From contig CM048553.1 of the NCBI GenBank assembly GCA_026413225.1, positions 139,384,690 through 139,448,689 of the forward strand: a stretch of 64,000 bases of DNA, written 5' to 3'. Shown in pieces: positions 11,986 to 24,591 of this stretch. The stretch is from Otis tarda (lineage: Eukaryota > Chordata > Aves > Otidiformes > Otididae). The position numbers and the translations under genes were made by a program. The notes under the pieces are model-generated. The model worked only from the letters and a program-made list of their open reading frames with translations. It made no database searches and was not told where the DNA came from. Each line of letters starts with the position of its first letter. The first letter of the stretch is position 1.

Positions 11986-14684
11986 TCACACGTACCTGCT
12001 GATGGAGAAGTCCCACGTCCCACTGTAAATGTAAATGTCCAGTAATGTTATATAAAGCTATGCCTTTCCCTGGAGAATTTTTGCTTCATAAATTTTTGGC
12101 AGCTCAGGACGGATGTAATCTTGCTTGTATGTGTTAAGTAGAAACAGGGCCCATTGCTGTCAGACCGCTGCAGCGAAGCCTTGAGCAATACGGGATATCT
12201 TGTTAATGGACACAGAAATACACTTGCCATGTATTCTGAGGCCTAGAATTTAAAATGTGCCTGGATATCACCTCTGAATAAGGTACTGCCTCCTGCCTAT
12301 ATTGTGTAACACCAGACAGGGTTATTGCTTCACCAGAATACATGAGAGCAGTTACGGCAGCGGTGGCCTGTGAGGTTTGCATATCACAGCCTTGTTTTGG
12401 CCTTGGGTAGCTCATTTAAGTGATGCTGCGTGATGCCTTTTTCCAGTGATCTGAAATATAACAAAGGTGTATTATCCCTTATTGCCTCTGACCTGGCTGA
12501 GGTTTGCCACAGAGGACATTTATTTGCCACTGGACGTTAAAAGCATCAAAGGATCCGGTGTTGGAGATATATTTAGTCCTTTTATGCTGTTGGACATTTT
12601 CTCATCTAAACTTTTGGGCACTAATTTTGCTTATCTTTTGTTAAATTACTTTCCTAAACAAATATAAACATTTCATATGATCTTGACTTACTTTAGACAA
12701 TACTTTAGACAATATTTTATGTAGCTCCAGCCTAAAGACTGACTAACAAATCCTTTATATTTACCTTCAGGTATCTGTGGGCTGAAAGATGACGTGCTCA
12801 AGTTGTGTAAGGACTCCTGGGTAACTAAGTCTCACTACCTAGGCTGGAGTTGGCACCCACCTTTCTAAGACACTGCAGGACATCTTGGTATCCTTTTCAA
12901 GAGGGATGTCCAAGTCTGGGAGCTTTCCAAATGGGAAAACCCATCATGAGCTAGATCAGCAGTTGAGATCCATGGAGCTGGCATGGAGGAACTGGATGTT
13001 GTTCCTAGGCTGATTCCAGGTATGGGATCTTCAGAAACCTGGATGAGGTATCTGCACGTGAGTCTCTATCAGCAACAGGATTGTGTCTAGAAGTTTGAAC
13101 TTCATTGCTTTTCCAGAAGGATGTTTATTTGGCACACTCTGCACTGTCCCTGTGGTGTCTGTGGATGTCACGGGAACACAGAGTGAGTCAGTTTGTTTGG
13201 CAGAACAGAGGAGGGGTGGTGTGTCAAGGGGCAGAGAGATCCTTTTGCACCTTTATCAAAGATATCTAACAGGGATTGTTGCCACTAGTAAAAATACCAC
13301 TTAGAGATGACAAAGAACACACATGCACTTTACAGGTTAAAAATATGCGTCTGTAATGGTATCACTCTATGGTGCTTATAAACATCCTGGAGAACCTAGT
13401 TGAAATTTGTGATACGTGCAACACAGTGTTAAGGCATCATTGAGCCACCACTGTTCTAAAAATCTGGCATCCCCTTTACTTGCAAGGCTAAACTGTTTTA
13501 AATTTATTTACACCCCACCATTTCCTGAGGGACCTGTTTTCCGTAAACTAATGAGGCACTGATGCAAGAGCTTTGCTGTTATTCCTGGCAGAGACCGTTT
13601 TGACTCAGAGGCATACTTCACTGGGTTTTTTTCTTCAGTAGCCCAGTGCAAATAATAAATAGGAGGAAATACATCATGTTTTTGAATGTGGAGGAACACG
13701 TTGCAGGACTGTGAAAGGTTAAACAAAGCAATTACAAGTTGAAATCCAGACTATATCACCTGTCCCCACAATTTTTCATGTCTTACCCTTTTCACCTATT
13801 TCAATATTGCACGTACAATTTGTTGAAGACCAGCTCAATCCACCAGCAAGCAAGGAGCAAGCTTGAAAAAGGGAAATAACAAGATTCCTCATTGTGTCCA
13901 AAGGGCTGACATCTCATTCCTCTTCCCTTGGTTAACGGTGTGCCACACAGTGGATCTTTCACTTCACATTTGAGATACAAAAAGTCTTGATGCTGCTGAC
14001 ACATATGGGACACTCTAAGCAAAGGATAAGTTTAAGGTCAATTTTTAGAAGTAAAAAAACCAAGGCTTCAGTAGATTTTCTAAGTGCTGAGTGAAGGTTC
14101 TGCAAAGGGCACTGTAATGTATACACCCAAGTGCAAAATTGCATCCAATTTGCAAACTAATGGACGTCCGTGTATGCAAAACCTTTTCTAGCATAACTGC
14201 TTCAATATGCACTTCAGTTATTCACATCTTTGCACTAAGGCCCATAAATATGTAAAGCTGATTTACTGATGAGGGAAAAGTGGTTATTATGAGAGTGATT
14301 ACAATTGCTTGCTGAATATTGAGAGTACTCTGCATTAGCATATTTATCTGAAAAATGTCAAAATGAGTGTCTATGATTAGTCTCAAGGCATAAATCTCTT
14401 CCCAATTACGTGTGACAACACTTTGCTCTGCCTGCGGACCCAGCAGGATGACCACGCTGTCCTCCTTGGGCATCTAAAGCCAGCTGCCTAGGTAAGGGTC
14501 TGGAATTTATCTGTGGTCACAGGAGGGAGAGAGGTAAGGCCAATTACTGGCTCTGAAGACGGGATCCTGCTCCCAGCTTGCTTGTAAGGAGGATTGACTG
14601 GCTGGAGAGGACCCGGGTGTCTCACCTGGGAAGGACAGGTGAATACTCACTCTCCCTCCCAAGATTATTAACCTGTTTGACAGT
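11986..14684. other. Unique DNA, no gene seen
   Basis: Contains a small 12-bp tandem duplication (actttagacaat twice, 12690-12713). No exon or RNA gene recognised. Confidence 0.55.
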
Positions 14685-14812
14685 TGTGAAAATCATGGTA
14701 GGAAGGAATGGTATAATTTTCCCAAAGCCAAGGAACAAACGTGCCAAAGCTGAAACCAGAAGCCGAGTGTCCTGATTTGCTGGTCAGGTACTTTAACTAA
14801 AAGACCCCCCTT
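14685..14812 (-). mobile_element. MIR-like CORE-SINE relic, antisense
   Basis: The phrase order is 'ataattttcccaaagccaag', then 'gccaaagctgaaaccagaag', then 'ccgagtgtcctgatttg', then 'ggtcaggtactttaact'. It matches antisense MIR/CORE-SINE sequence: taacttgcccaaggtcacac, then gcagagctgggatttgaacc, then gagtcctgactcc, then gtgctctaacca. This is the best preserved of the MIR-like relics in the window. Assignment to MIR rather than another CORE-SINE is not secure. Confidence 0.65.
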
Positions 14813-17800
14813 CTTCCTGGAGAGAAAGAGGTCATTATTAAACACAGGAGAGAGAATGTGCAGAAATAGTGATGAACTAGAACTATAGAGCAAGATTTGC
14901 TTGTTTTCCTTTTTCCCCATTCATCCCAATTTTAATCTAGTTTCTATAGGCACTGAGGGGAATATAGTCCTTTATCTGTAAGCCCTTATGAATGTAGAGC
15001 AACCAAATCTGAGAGAGGTGAAGGATTCAAGCGTGGGACGTCCCTGTACATTTCACAAGCAGAGGTGGCCAAGAGGAAGACATCCACATGAGACCAAACC
15101 ATCAATCAATTTCTACAGAAATACTTCTTTCTCTGACCTTTCTTTTGCTCATGGTGTCACTAAACTGGTTACTGTTACCTGAGGGTATGCTGACACTTCA
15201 TGTTAATAGCTGCTCATTTGCAAAATTTATCTTAATAAAATCCACCTTGGAGATGAGACGAGCTTTAAGGCAAATACTAAAAATTATAAATAATTTACTT
15301 CAAAAATAACTGGTGATGCTTGAAGCTTGGAAGTATTAATCAGTATGCATAGAAATGGATTAGGTGCATCACATTTTGACTTGTATCATTTGTATGTTGT
15401 ACCTCCGAAACAGTAAACTAGAGGAATTTTTTTTCACACTGAGAACAACTATTGCAAGATGCTTCTGAATTGCACTTGAAAGAATACAGTGATAAGTATA
15501 ATTTAATTCCGTTGAATTAAAGCACATTATATGAAGAGTACTGTTAAAAAAAGAGTTCGGTTTTCTGATATGTATCACTAGATCTTCTCGCTAATCCACC
15601 CTGGTAGCCCAAGTTTAAATTTTCCATGTGAACTTTTTCTTTCTTAAATCTTAGAAGGTGATGAGGTCCTATGTTTGTAGAGCAATTCAGACTTTCCATT
15701 TCTTTATAATGTGTGTATGATGTAAAGTGCTTTCATGTACAAAATAAATAATGGCTTTTAGATTAAGCAGTGAGATTTGTAAATTTAAATATTATTATGT
15801 ATTTATAACTGCAGATTATTTGATAATGCCCATGTCTGTCTACTCTCACAGAACGGGTGAGTGTTTTCCTTTCATTTTATGATACTGTATGGTGCATAAG
15901 TGTGTAAGCACCTGAAAATATACTCACAGATGTATAGGCATGATGAAGTCCATGCTCAGTGCTTAGAGCGGGGACAGACCCTTGACATGAGAATGCTGTT
16001 GGCAAAATTTTCTGCTGATTAGGGACAGAAATGAGTTTTTACATTAAATGTGCAGAACATGTTGGGTAGCACATTCGGCCATGGGTGCCTACAACCACAG
16101 GCACCTATCCTGGCAGCCAGGTACCAAGATGCTCAGCGTTGTGTTTTCAGGAGGCCATGAGCTCCTGCAGCCTGGCAGAGGTCAGGCAGATGCTGCAGGT
16201 GGGGAGATGGGTGGGCAGAAGCAATGGCAAAAGTCACGGCAAGCCCCATTCCCACCACTTCTGCCTCATGTTTGGGGCCAAGTGCCCCAAAGATGAGACA
16301 GGAGTGCCTTCTTGCAGCCAGGTGTTTCGTTGCAGAATCCAGAGTGAGATGAGGATGGTGCAGGAAGGGAGAGCAGAACCACCACTATAGTCAGCAGCCT
16401 GCAGGGCAGAAACAGTAAATGCCTGCTAAAGCTGCCCAGCAGGCAAAGATACCAGCAGGGTAGACAAGATGATTTGGGCGTTATTCAGGAAAAATAACAC
16501 ATACTTCCCAGACTTGCCCAGGTCTTACCACAGCTTGTCACTCACCATGACCCTACATACCCCTTAGTGTGCTTATTTTTGGGTTTTAACCATCATCACT
16601 CTGACTGACAGCAGCATGGTCAGAAAACCGGGGTCTAGTTTCCTTGCACCCTCTTCCTGTAACCTCAGCCCTGTCCTGCTCAGTGTGGAGCGGGGTGGCC
16701 GGTGCAGTGGGACTGCCACAAGCAGGGGATTAACAGCATCTGTCTGTGCTCCGGGGCTAAAAGCCATCTCAGTGGGACACTGATGCTGGGCTGCACTGAG
16801 AGGCAGAGAGCACCTTTGGGAGATTTGCTCCCCTACTTAGACACTCATATATTTTTTTTTTCCTTACCTTTGCAGAAAAACAATTCAATAAATCACCAAA
16901 AAATGCCTCATACACTCACAAGGAAAAATCATTACCTGCACGATTTCTGCATGCGTACAGCATCACATCTACATTACAAATGTCACAAACATGTCTTAGA
17001 ATCAGGCTCCTTTATTTTTTCCAGATGGCAGAAAAACAGCTCTCTATGGCTGTTCCTTAAAACATATTTTTACATAAATAATGGTGTTCTACTGAACAAT
17101 GGGACTCATAAACAAATAATAACAGTCGAGACCCACTTTGCACCATTTTAACTGACTACCCAAGCCACAGAGAAGCGATTAATTTTGCTCACAGGCTCTG
17201 ACTTTGGTTTATGGTGTAACTGATGCTCACAAAAATTGTGTAGAACAGGTTATCAGATGTGGCAGCATTTTTGTCACCACAAGTAAAGGCTTTGAAATTA
17301 ATTTGGTTATATTTTGAAACAAAGTAGCGCTGAGCCAAAGAATCAGAATTTTGAACATCAAAACTCCTGAGACTTTTTATTTCAATAATTTCAAAACTTT
17401 ATAAAATGGTCTTGAAAACATTGAAAAAATCTTTCTGAATGCAGCTTTCCCTGTATAATGCTTTATACTTCTGGCAAATTGGAATTTTCTGAGAAAAAAA
17501 AATATTATCATCACAAGTCCCATTTAACTCTGCTTGATATGAGGAGGCCATTTAAATATCTTGAAAATATTGGGTATTTATGTGCAAAAATTCTGAGGTT
17601 TTATCAGGGGATTCATGAGCAACCACAGTCAGATGCAAGTGACAGGAACCATAGGCCTGCCTTTTAACAGTTAGAGAATGTCCATCTTTTTTGTTTTGGA
17701 GGAGATAAGTCCTCAAAGCTTTCACCTCCATCTTCCATCCTTCCATCTTCCATCCCCCTGAAATCATGGCTTCCTTGCTGCCATTACTATTTGAGCATCA

Positions 17801-17865
17801 AGCTGATAGAACAATCCCTTGTGAAAAAGAAACATAATAATATTTTAAAAAATTTCCTTCTGAGT
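14813..17865. other. Unique AT-rich DNA, no gene seen
   Basis: No recognisable gene or repeat. 16040-16450 is higher in G+C and has overlapping open frames of 82-101 aa without motifs. 16702-17151 has a 149-aa plus-strand open frame of low complexity without family likeness. Confidence 0.5.
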
Positions 17866-17945
17866 CTGTCTTCCTGTACTGGGACAAATCACTTCTTTTT
17901 TCTTCTTTGTACTGCATCTCCTTGTCTGTAAAATGGAGTGTGTGA
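17866..17945 (+). mobile_element. MIR-like SINE relic
   Basis: Starting near 17880, 'ctgggacaaatcacttcttt', then a pyrimidine stretch, then 'catctccttgtctgtaaaat' followed by gga parallels MIR sense sequence (gggcaagtcacttaacctct, then tcctcatctgtaaaatgggg). The 'ctgtaaaatgg' word is the most diagnostic part. The element is truncated on both sides. Confidence 0.6.
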
Positions 17946-20900
17946 TCCTGGCCCTTGGGTGAAATGGTTTAGCCTCTCCTAATGCAAGTTCAACATTTCT
18001 TGCACAAAAAAAAAAAGGGCCAGATCCTCAGCAGGTGCGACACAGAGCAGGTCAGACAACATGGTTGGGTTTTGCACGCAAATACCAATCTGCTGAAATC
18101 CAGATTTCTGCCTGGCTGCTCAAACTAGTTTCAACCAGAATGAAATTGCTGGTTAAAAGCAACAAGAAAAGAGACCCTCACCCATCTGCTATGGAGAATT
18201 TTATTACAGAGACAAAAAACGCTGCAGAAAATTCAGAGGAAATTAAACATTGCATGGCATTTGCAGCAAATAAGGCACCTGTAAGAAGCCTCCTTCCCAG
18301 GAATCTCTGCTGAAAGGTAAATTTATTTAAGTAGATAAACTCTGCTATATTGTCACAAACCATAGTATAACTTCCACTCAGAAAAGATTAAAAATGCCAC
18401 ATACGCTCACTCTTGCCTTAACAATGGCATATTGTGCCAAAGAAACATAAACCAGCAGAAACTGGCTCAGAGATGGGGGTGCACTGTAGCATTGCCACAG
18501 AGAGAGTGAAGGACACTTTTGCCACTGATTTATCCTGGTTTTCAACCCCCAAACTTCAGCATTTACCATGAGAACACTACCTTACATGTGCATGGAACAC
18601 TACAGCTATCTGGAGCATGTTAAGAAAACAAATACCTACCAAGACATGTATGTCATATGGACTTGTATTAATTTTACAATGTTTTGAAGGAAAAATAGGC
18701 AGGACTCTGCAGATCCTCCCTCCCCTTTCCAAACTTTGTCGGTCATCTGAGAGGTCATCCCTGTGGTGTATTTTTCTGGGACCTGTTCACGTCCTTCCCA
18801 CAGCTGAGTAGGGGATGTCTGAAGACCTCAGTACACCCAAGGGATGAGTTGATGAGTTTTGGACCAGCCTGGAAAGGTGATGGTGAGGTATCCATATTCC
18901 TGCTGTTCATACAGCGCTTCTTCCTCTCCACGTTTCCCCTGCAACACCTATACTCACATTCATTTTTGAAGACAATGCACAGTCTAATTCAGGGTGTTGA
19001 TATGGCGTACATTTACACTATTCATTACACCCAGAAGAAGATGCTCCATGTTTTTACTGCAGCACACACTCAGCCTTCCTTCTCTCCAGAGAGTATTATA
19101 CCAACTCACCAGGTGTTTTTGTAAGAGTATGAGAACTTCCAAATAATTAAAATATGTTACTGTTATGTGGTGTGATTTGTTTCTGGAAGAGTAATGGAGA
19201 TTTCACTAATGTAGAGTGGCTTCCTAGGATCCAGGCAGTGAGTGATCCAGCATGAATTCCTGAAAGGGGGGATGTGTCCTGAGCACATGGGTTGAAATAC
19301 TGATGCATGCTGAATACAGATAACAAATTATACCAAAGGTCTCTTGGTTCTCTATTGTCTCAGGAGACCAAGGGCCTCCAGTTGTTAGAAGCTCCAGATT
19401 GTTTTTTCCCAATTCTACATCCACATTACACACACAGACCTGCAGTACAGCAGCTGGGGTTAAACAGGTACCTTACAGGTGGCAAAAATATCAATTGCAT
19501 TAATGGCAGAATTGTACTACTGCAGGTTTTTAGATATTTTAAAAATTTGCTTCTACAAACTTGTGAGCAATTCCAGTCTTAGGTAAGGCCTTAAGACCAG
19601 AGGGAACTTCTACGATCAGGCATGTGCAGAAGACCTAGCATATTTGTTTAGCAGCCCACGTTCAGGTTTGCTCATGCACTGCTACATTTGCAGCCCCAAG
19701 CAATTCCCATTAGCTTTAGCAAAGACTGCTTAAGGTTAAGCGCCACAGATTTAGGCCACATTAATCTCACCTTTCCCCACATGGGCTTTAAAAAATGGAA
19801 ATGAAAACAGTTGAGAGAAAATACTGGCCTTCTGGGAAAAGGAGAGGTTCTGCCTGCTGGTCCCAGAGGGAATATATAACACCAGGATTAGAGTTACTAA
19901 GGAGTGGCTTAATGAAGCTGGCTGGGTCTGTGCTGGTTGTGGTTGTACACGTGGGAATAGCATCCGCATGCCAAGAGAGCACGGCAGTCAGTTGTCTTTA
20001 GCTTAAGAACGAATCAAATAAAATTAAAAAGGTGTCTTCATACATTAATTTACCAGATTTTAAAAAAATTTGGACTTAAGCAAAGATTTATTGATCATAT
20101 ATATAGATGTAGGGACTAATATATGATAACTTAAGTCCATCAGAACGTGACTTAGATGAATGCTGTTTGCTTATCTCCTGAGTCAGCAGAAACTGGGCTG
20201 TAAGAAAAGGATGTCTTGGCAAACTAGTTGACTATCAGAGACTTCAGGTAGTCTTGCTCAGGCACATCAGTGCACATATCCTGGCATTTAAACATGGCCA
20301 TTCCTGGGTCTGCAGCCTCAAGGTAATGCAGCAGCTCTCCTGCTCTCACGGTCACATCAGGCAATCGCTTTCTCAAACTGCTTCAGCTCCGTTTTAACGC
20401 AGTTTGCACTCTTTAGAAGTGCACGCCAGAACCTCACTGTCATCTGTCAGTTAAAGCCTTTTAATTACTCTCATTCGTGTATTCATGGCTAATTTTATAC
20501 CAATTCATTCTTGCATTAGTGTTATCTTTTAAGCATCTTGTCCACTCTATAGCCTTTACTATGTCTAAATATAAAGTAATATTTTTATATCTTTTATCTG
20601 ACTTTTTATCCCCCTTTTCCTCCCTATTGATCCCTTGCAGCCCTGCCTTGCTTCGCTGTGTGCTGACCTTGTCTGTGCCTGGTGCTGCCTGTATCCAAGG
20701 AAATGGCACTGCCCTGCAAAAGTGCTCAGCTGGTGTCATTCCCAAAACCATCAGAAACCACTGGGTCAATACACCTGAATGCGTTTTTGGTGGAAAAATC
20801 CATTCCAGTTCCATGAAAATACGGCAGTTATCTTTTTTCTTGTATAGTTTTTTAAAAAAAAGATTTTGTGATTCATGAAAAGTACCACATTGACAGGGCT

Positions 20901-22024
20901 GGAGATAGAAATCTGCTGTTCAAAGAGCAAGTGAAAAATGACCTCCCTGCTAATGTGGTGTAGGTTTACTTTAGAAAGGCCATCTACAGCAGTAAAATGA
21001 CAGCTGGAGCCTTCACTTCTATTGATCCTGTTTCTTTCTGAGGTTTTCCTTTCCACTCACATCTGTTAACTCGGAAAAACAGTGGCACCAGCATTTCTTG
21101 ATGGTCTATACTCAGATATCATATTCTGTATAACACCCAAGCAACCCCACTTTGTCTAGCTAGACGATTGCTGCACACTGCCTTCTCACCTGTGGCCAAA
21201 GGATGTTTATTTCTAATTCCTCAAAAGTTTCCCAAGCCTCCTAAGGTAGCATTGGTTCCTACATGCCAACACTTGGGCTTATTTAAGAATATATGGTACC
21301 ATCTATGACCAAAGGCTTCTGCTGCAAGAAGCTAGAGCAGCAGGTGAAAGTCCCTGAATCTCCACAGAAGATAGCTTCAAGTGAAGGTGAATTCCAGGAT
21401 AGGAAGAGAAGGAAATGATAGTTTGGAAAAGATGTGCCTGGATTTGGAGGCAGTTCACTAATGATTATTTAAATATGACAATAATTGCAGATTCTAAGGC
21501 CATTTGTTAATTTTTGGGAAGTCCACCTGTCCCGAATTTTAAAAGCTTCCAACTTATGCAACCCCTAGATTCAATTTGTTCTAACCCAAACAGTGGCAAA
21601 TTTTCCCCTCAGTGAATCAAAACAAAATTTGACATGATCTCAAATGCCTGCTTTTTAAATGTACAGGTTGCTCACTTGCAAAAAGACAACAAGGCTTGAT
21701 TTTCTCCAAAATTATGCCTTACGTTCTCTCTCTGTTCATGTGTCCACAGAGCCAGGTATACCTGAATAGAGGAGACTTAAAACCCTGGACAACCCACGCA
21801 TCCTGAGTTACACAGTAGCAGCAGAATAGTCTAGCTATGTTCTGTACTATAGGGAATTGACAGATTATTGTCAGTCCACTGTCGAAAGGTCCCTGAGACT
21901 TGCCTTCACTGTAGTGACTGTGTTACAGCTCAAGCATTTGTGTGCTTGGAAACACTCCACAACTCCCCTCTTTGGTCTTCTGTCCACTGCTCCTCCAAAC
22001 CTTTTTTTCCTGTTTTTCTTCTCT
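17946..22024. other. Unique DNA, no gene seen
   Basis: At 18018-18032 the phrase ggccagatcctcagc matches the terminal words of an ancient palindromic repeat common in turtles and crocodilians, but the match decays after about 30 bases. A 9-bp inverted repeat with a 16-base loop lies at 20094-20127. No exon or RNA gene recognised. Confidence 0.5.
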
Positions 22025-22296
22025 GTTGTGATAGGACAAGGGATAATGGTTTTAAAATAGAGGGAGGTAGATTCAGACTGGACATAAGGAAAAAATTTTT
22101 TACAGTGAGGGTGGTGGAACACTGGAACAGGTTGCCCAGAGAGGTGGTGGATGCCCCATCCCTGGAAACGTTTAAGGACAGGTTGGACGGGGCTCTGAGC
22201 AACCTGATCTAATTGAAGATGTCCCTGCTTCTTGCAGGGGAGTTGCAGTAGATGACCTTTAAAGGTCCCTTCCAACCTTAATGATTCTACGACTCT
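22025..22296 (+). mobile_element. CR1 LINE 3' end, 5'-truncated
   Basis: Carries the last part of CR1: 'gataggacaagggataatgg', 'cactggaacaggttgcccag', 'gaggtggtggatgccccatc', 'ggttggacggggctctgagc', 'aaaggtcccttccaacctt', ending in 'atgattctacgact', a decayed octamer tail. Only the 3' untranslated and extreme C-terminal region is present, so no reverse transcriptase is encoded. The open frames overlapping it are by-products. It is the same subfamily as the copy at 63.4 kb by shared wording. Confidence 0.95.
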
Positions 22297-22819
22297 TTTC
22301 TCCTGACCTCTTCCCTAACCTGGAAGATCCAAAGGACTTTTATTCAGTGTCTCAAGCCATCATCATTGGCAGACAAACCTTTGGTCACAGGTAGCATCAG
22401 CTCTCCTCTCCTCCACTCATCTCCCCTCAGACTGTTTGATCCTCTTCTGGTTCAGAGGAGCCATCCGAGCAAACCAGGGATCTGTACCCACCTGGCTTCT
22501 GCTCCAGCCATTCCCCTTCTTTATAGTCTATGAAAGCCCATTGAAGTTAAGCAGAGGGGGCATGTTATTTCTTTAATAAATTAAAGTCAAGACCCTTTAC
22601 GTGAATAAAAGTCAGTCCCTGGAGTTTTTTTAAACCTTCCAAAAATAGCCCTCAAAACTCAGCCAAAGTGAATGCAGCCACAATTTCCATGGAAAGCACC
22701 ATCAGATGGAGGAGGCTGTGCCAGTCAGCATGCACACAACGGCTGTTCAGTCCCCTCCACCCTTCTCACCTCGGTAGATTTTGCAGGGATAGAGGGAGAA
22801 GGTAATGATTGGACTGTGA
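22297..22819. other. Unique spacer between two CR1 copies
   Basis: No gene recognised. Moderately pyrimidine-rich at 22300-22520. Confidence 0.5.
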
Positions 22820-23700
22820 AATGATGTCATACCCTCCATTCAGGAGAAGATCACCAAAGCTTTCAAAAAAGTCTCTTACAAAATCCCTCACAAGAGGCTA
22901 TTAAAGAAGCTATGCAGTCATGGGACAAGAAGACAAGTGCTGTCAATGTTTATAACTGGGCCAAGAGAGAGAAATGCAAGAAAAAGGAAAAATGAATTAT
23001 TTTAGACAGGCTGAAAGAGAAACAGGTGCAACCCATGCTCTAGAATATCATCACTGAGGATCCTGCAGAAAGAGGTGAACAGTGAGGGGAGGTCTTGGAT
23101 GTGAGCAGAGTTACACTGCCTACCAGGTGCCATGCATGGCAGCTCTGGGGAAGGGGTACGTGAACTACTTAGAGGACTTATTTAAAATGAACTTTGATAA
23201 TTCATAAATTAGAGCACAACAGACAGATCTATGAAGTCCTTTACTAAACCAGCAGTGTCCAAACCCAACCAAACCAAAAATTCTATTTCAAAAGAGAATG
23301 CATTGATTCCATGGCAATGATGGGCACGATAAGGAGAGGGAAACATCTTTATCTGGTATGAAATGATGCATCTCAACTGGAATTGGTGGAGCAAAGCTCT
23401 CTTGAGATAACTAAAGAGGATCTGACCTTGTTTACGGAAACCAAGTAAAAGAGTAAATGAGTAAATGAGTAAAAGAGTAAACAGAGAAACATTTGAAAAT
23501 GGAGAGTAGAAAGAATAAGGACATAAGCCAACTGTTAAAAAAAAGATGGCATCTTAGAAACAGATTATGGCATAAATTGAGTACCACTGGGATCTTCAGG
23601 AATGTCCTTTGAAACATCTTGGCAAGTCTTGAAAGCAAGATACCAGACTAAGCAGATTGTGGCTTGATGGAGTATAGCAATTCTTACACCAATGGAAGAT
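22820..23700 (+). mobile_element. Ancient CR1-type LINE copy, sense
   Basis: 22870-22930 reads like the CR1 reverse-transcriptase thumb region ('aaaatccctcacaagaggct', 'attaaagaagctatgcagtc', 'atgggacaagaag'). At 23062-23085 'gaaagaggtgaacagtgagg' fits the same region. Near 23635-23690 'caagataccagactaagcag' and 'tggagtatagcaattcttac' match the widely shared 3' tail of old amniote CR1/L3-type elements. The words appear in the right order over about 0.85 kb, so I read it as one decayed copy with internal deletions. Stops and frameshifts are abundant and it is not functional. The middle (23100-23600) is mostly unreadable and includes a small GAGTAAAW repeat. Confidence 0.6.
23444..23481. repeat. 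(GAGTAAAW)n short tandem repeat
   Basis: About four and a half copies of an 8-bp unit (agtaaaag / agtaaatg), with A/T variation at one position. Confidence 0.85.
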
Positions 23701-24586
23701 CTTCAGTAAAGCCTGCCATGGTACAGGCTGTGGCTAAAGCTAGAACATACAGGATGAATTAATAAAAAATATGCATGTTGTTTTTAAGAGGAAAATAAAT
23801 CTCCCATTCAAAGCTGGTCTTTCTATAACCTGTAGCATATCCACTCCTCTCAGGTTAGTAAGGTGTAGCTTAAGGATCAGGTTAATGGAAAGGAAAGCTC
23901 TACAATTTTTCCTGATTTTCCTCCTGTATGTGCATATATTTCTGTATGACCATGTGCACACATGAGCATACTCAGTACTGTTTGTGGAGACCAATGGATC
24001 TAGTGTGACAGATTCAGCATCTGTGAGGTTCCCAAATTACCACACCTGCAGAAATAAAAAGGACTGTTTGAGTCCCTCCATTGGCCCCTGGCGTCAGACT
24101 TGTACAAAGCTGTGTTTCACACAGCTCCGATCTTTCAGATGCATCACTTAAGCCAGTCATGAGTAGGATGAAGTGTGCGGGACACTGAAAGGGAATGTTT
24201 TACAGAAATGAAGGGCTTCAGGGAAAGGACTGGAAATGGAAAAAGAGCCATGATGGACTGCGCTTCTCTAGCTGTCAGATGCAGCTTGGAAGTCAACCAG
24301 GATGTCTAGAAAAAGCAATTTTTCATATCCTGGTGACTAAGTTCTTCTTCTTCTTTCTTTTTTTTCCCCTCTGATGGTTTTTAAAGTCTTTTAAACTTTA
24401 CTTATACAAAAAAAAGAGAGTTATGTGAAAAGCTCCTTTTTTTTATACACAAAGTTCTGTCTCCTACCGACCAGGACAAATGTGGAATTGGTGCCAGGGG
24501 GGAGCTGCATGCACAGAGAAAGTAAAGAGCTGACCAAACCATCTCTAGATATCTATTGTTTTCCAAACTCTGGTTTCTAAGATTAT
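23701..24586. other. Unique DNA upstream of the ERV
   Basis: No gene recognised. A polypyrimidine stretch (24343-24369) lies in this flank. Confidence 0.5.
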
Positions 24587-24591
24587 GATTG
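24587..24591. repeat. Target-site duplication, left copy (GATTG)
   Basis: GATTG directly precedes the TG of the 5' LTR and is repeated exactly at 26788-26792 directly after the CA of the 3' LTR. A 5-bp duplication is what integrase leaves for several retroviral groups, including ERVL-type elements. Confidence 0.9.

Noticed and set aside
21857..22275. Frames of 67-134 aa over the CR1 at 22 kb
   Set aside because: They overlap the CR1 3' untranslated region on either strand. No reverse-transcriptase motif.
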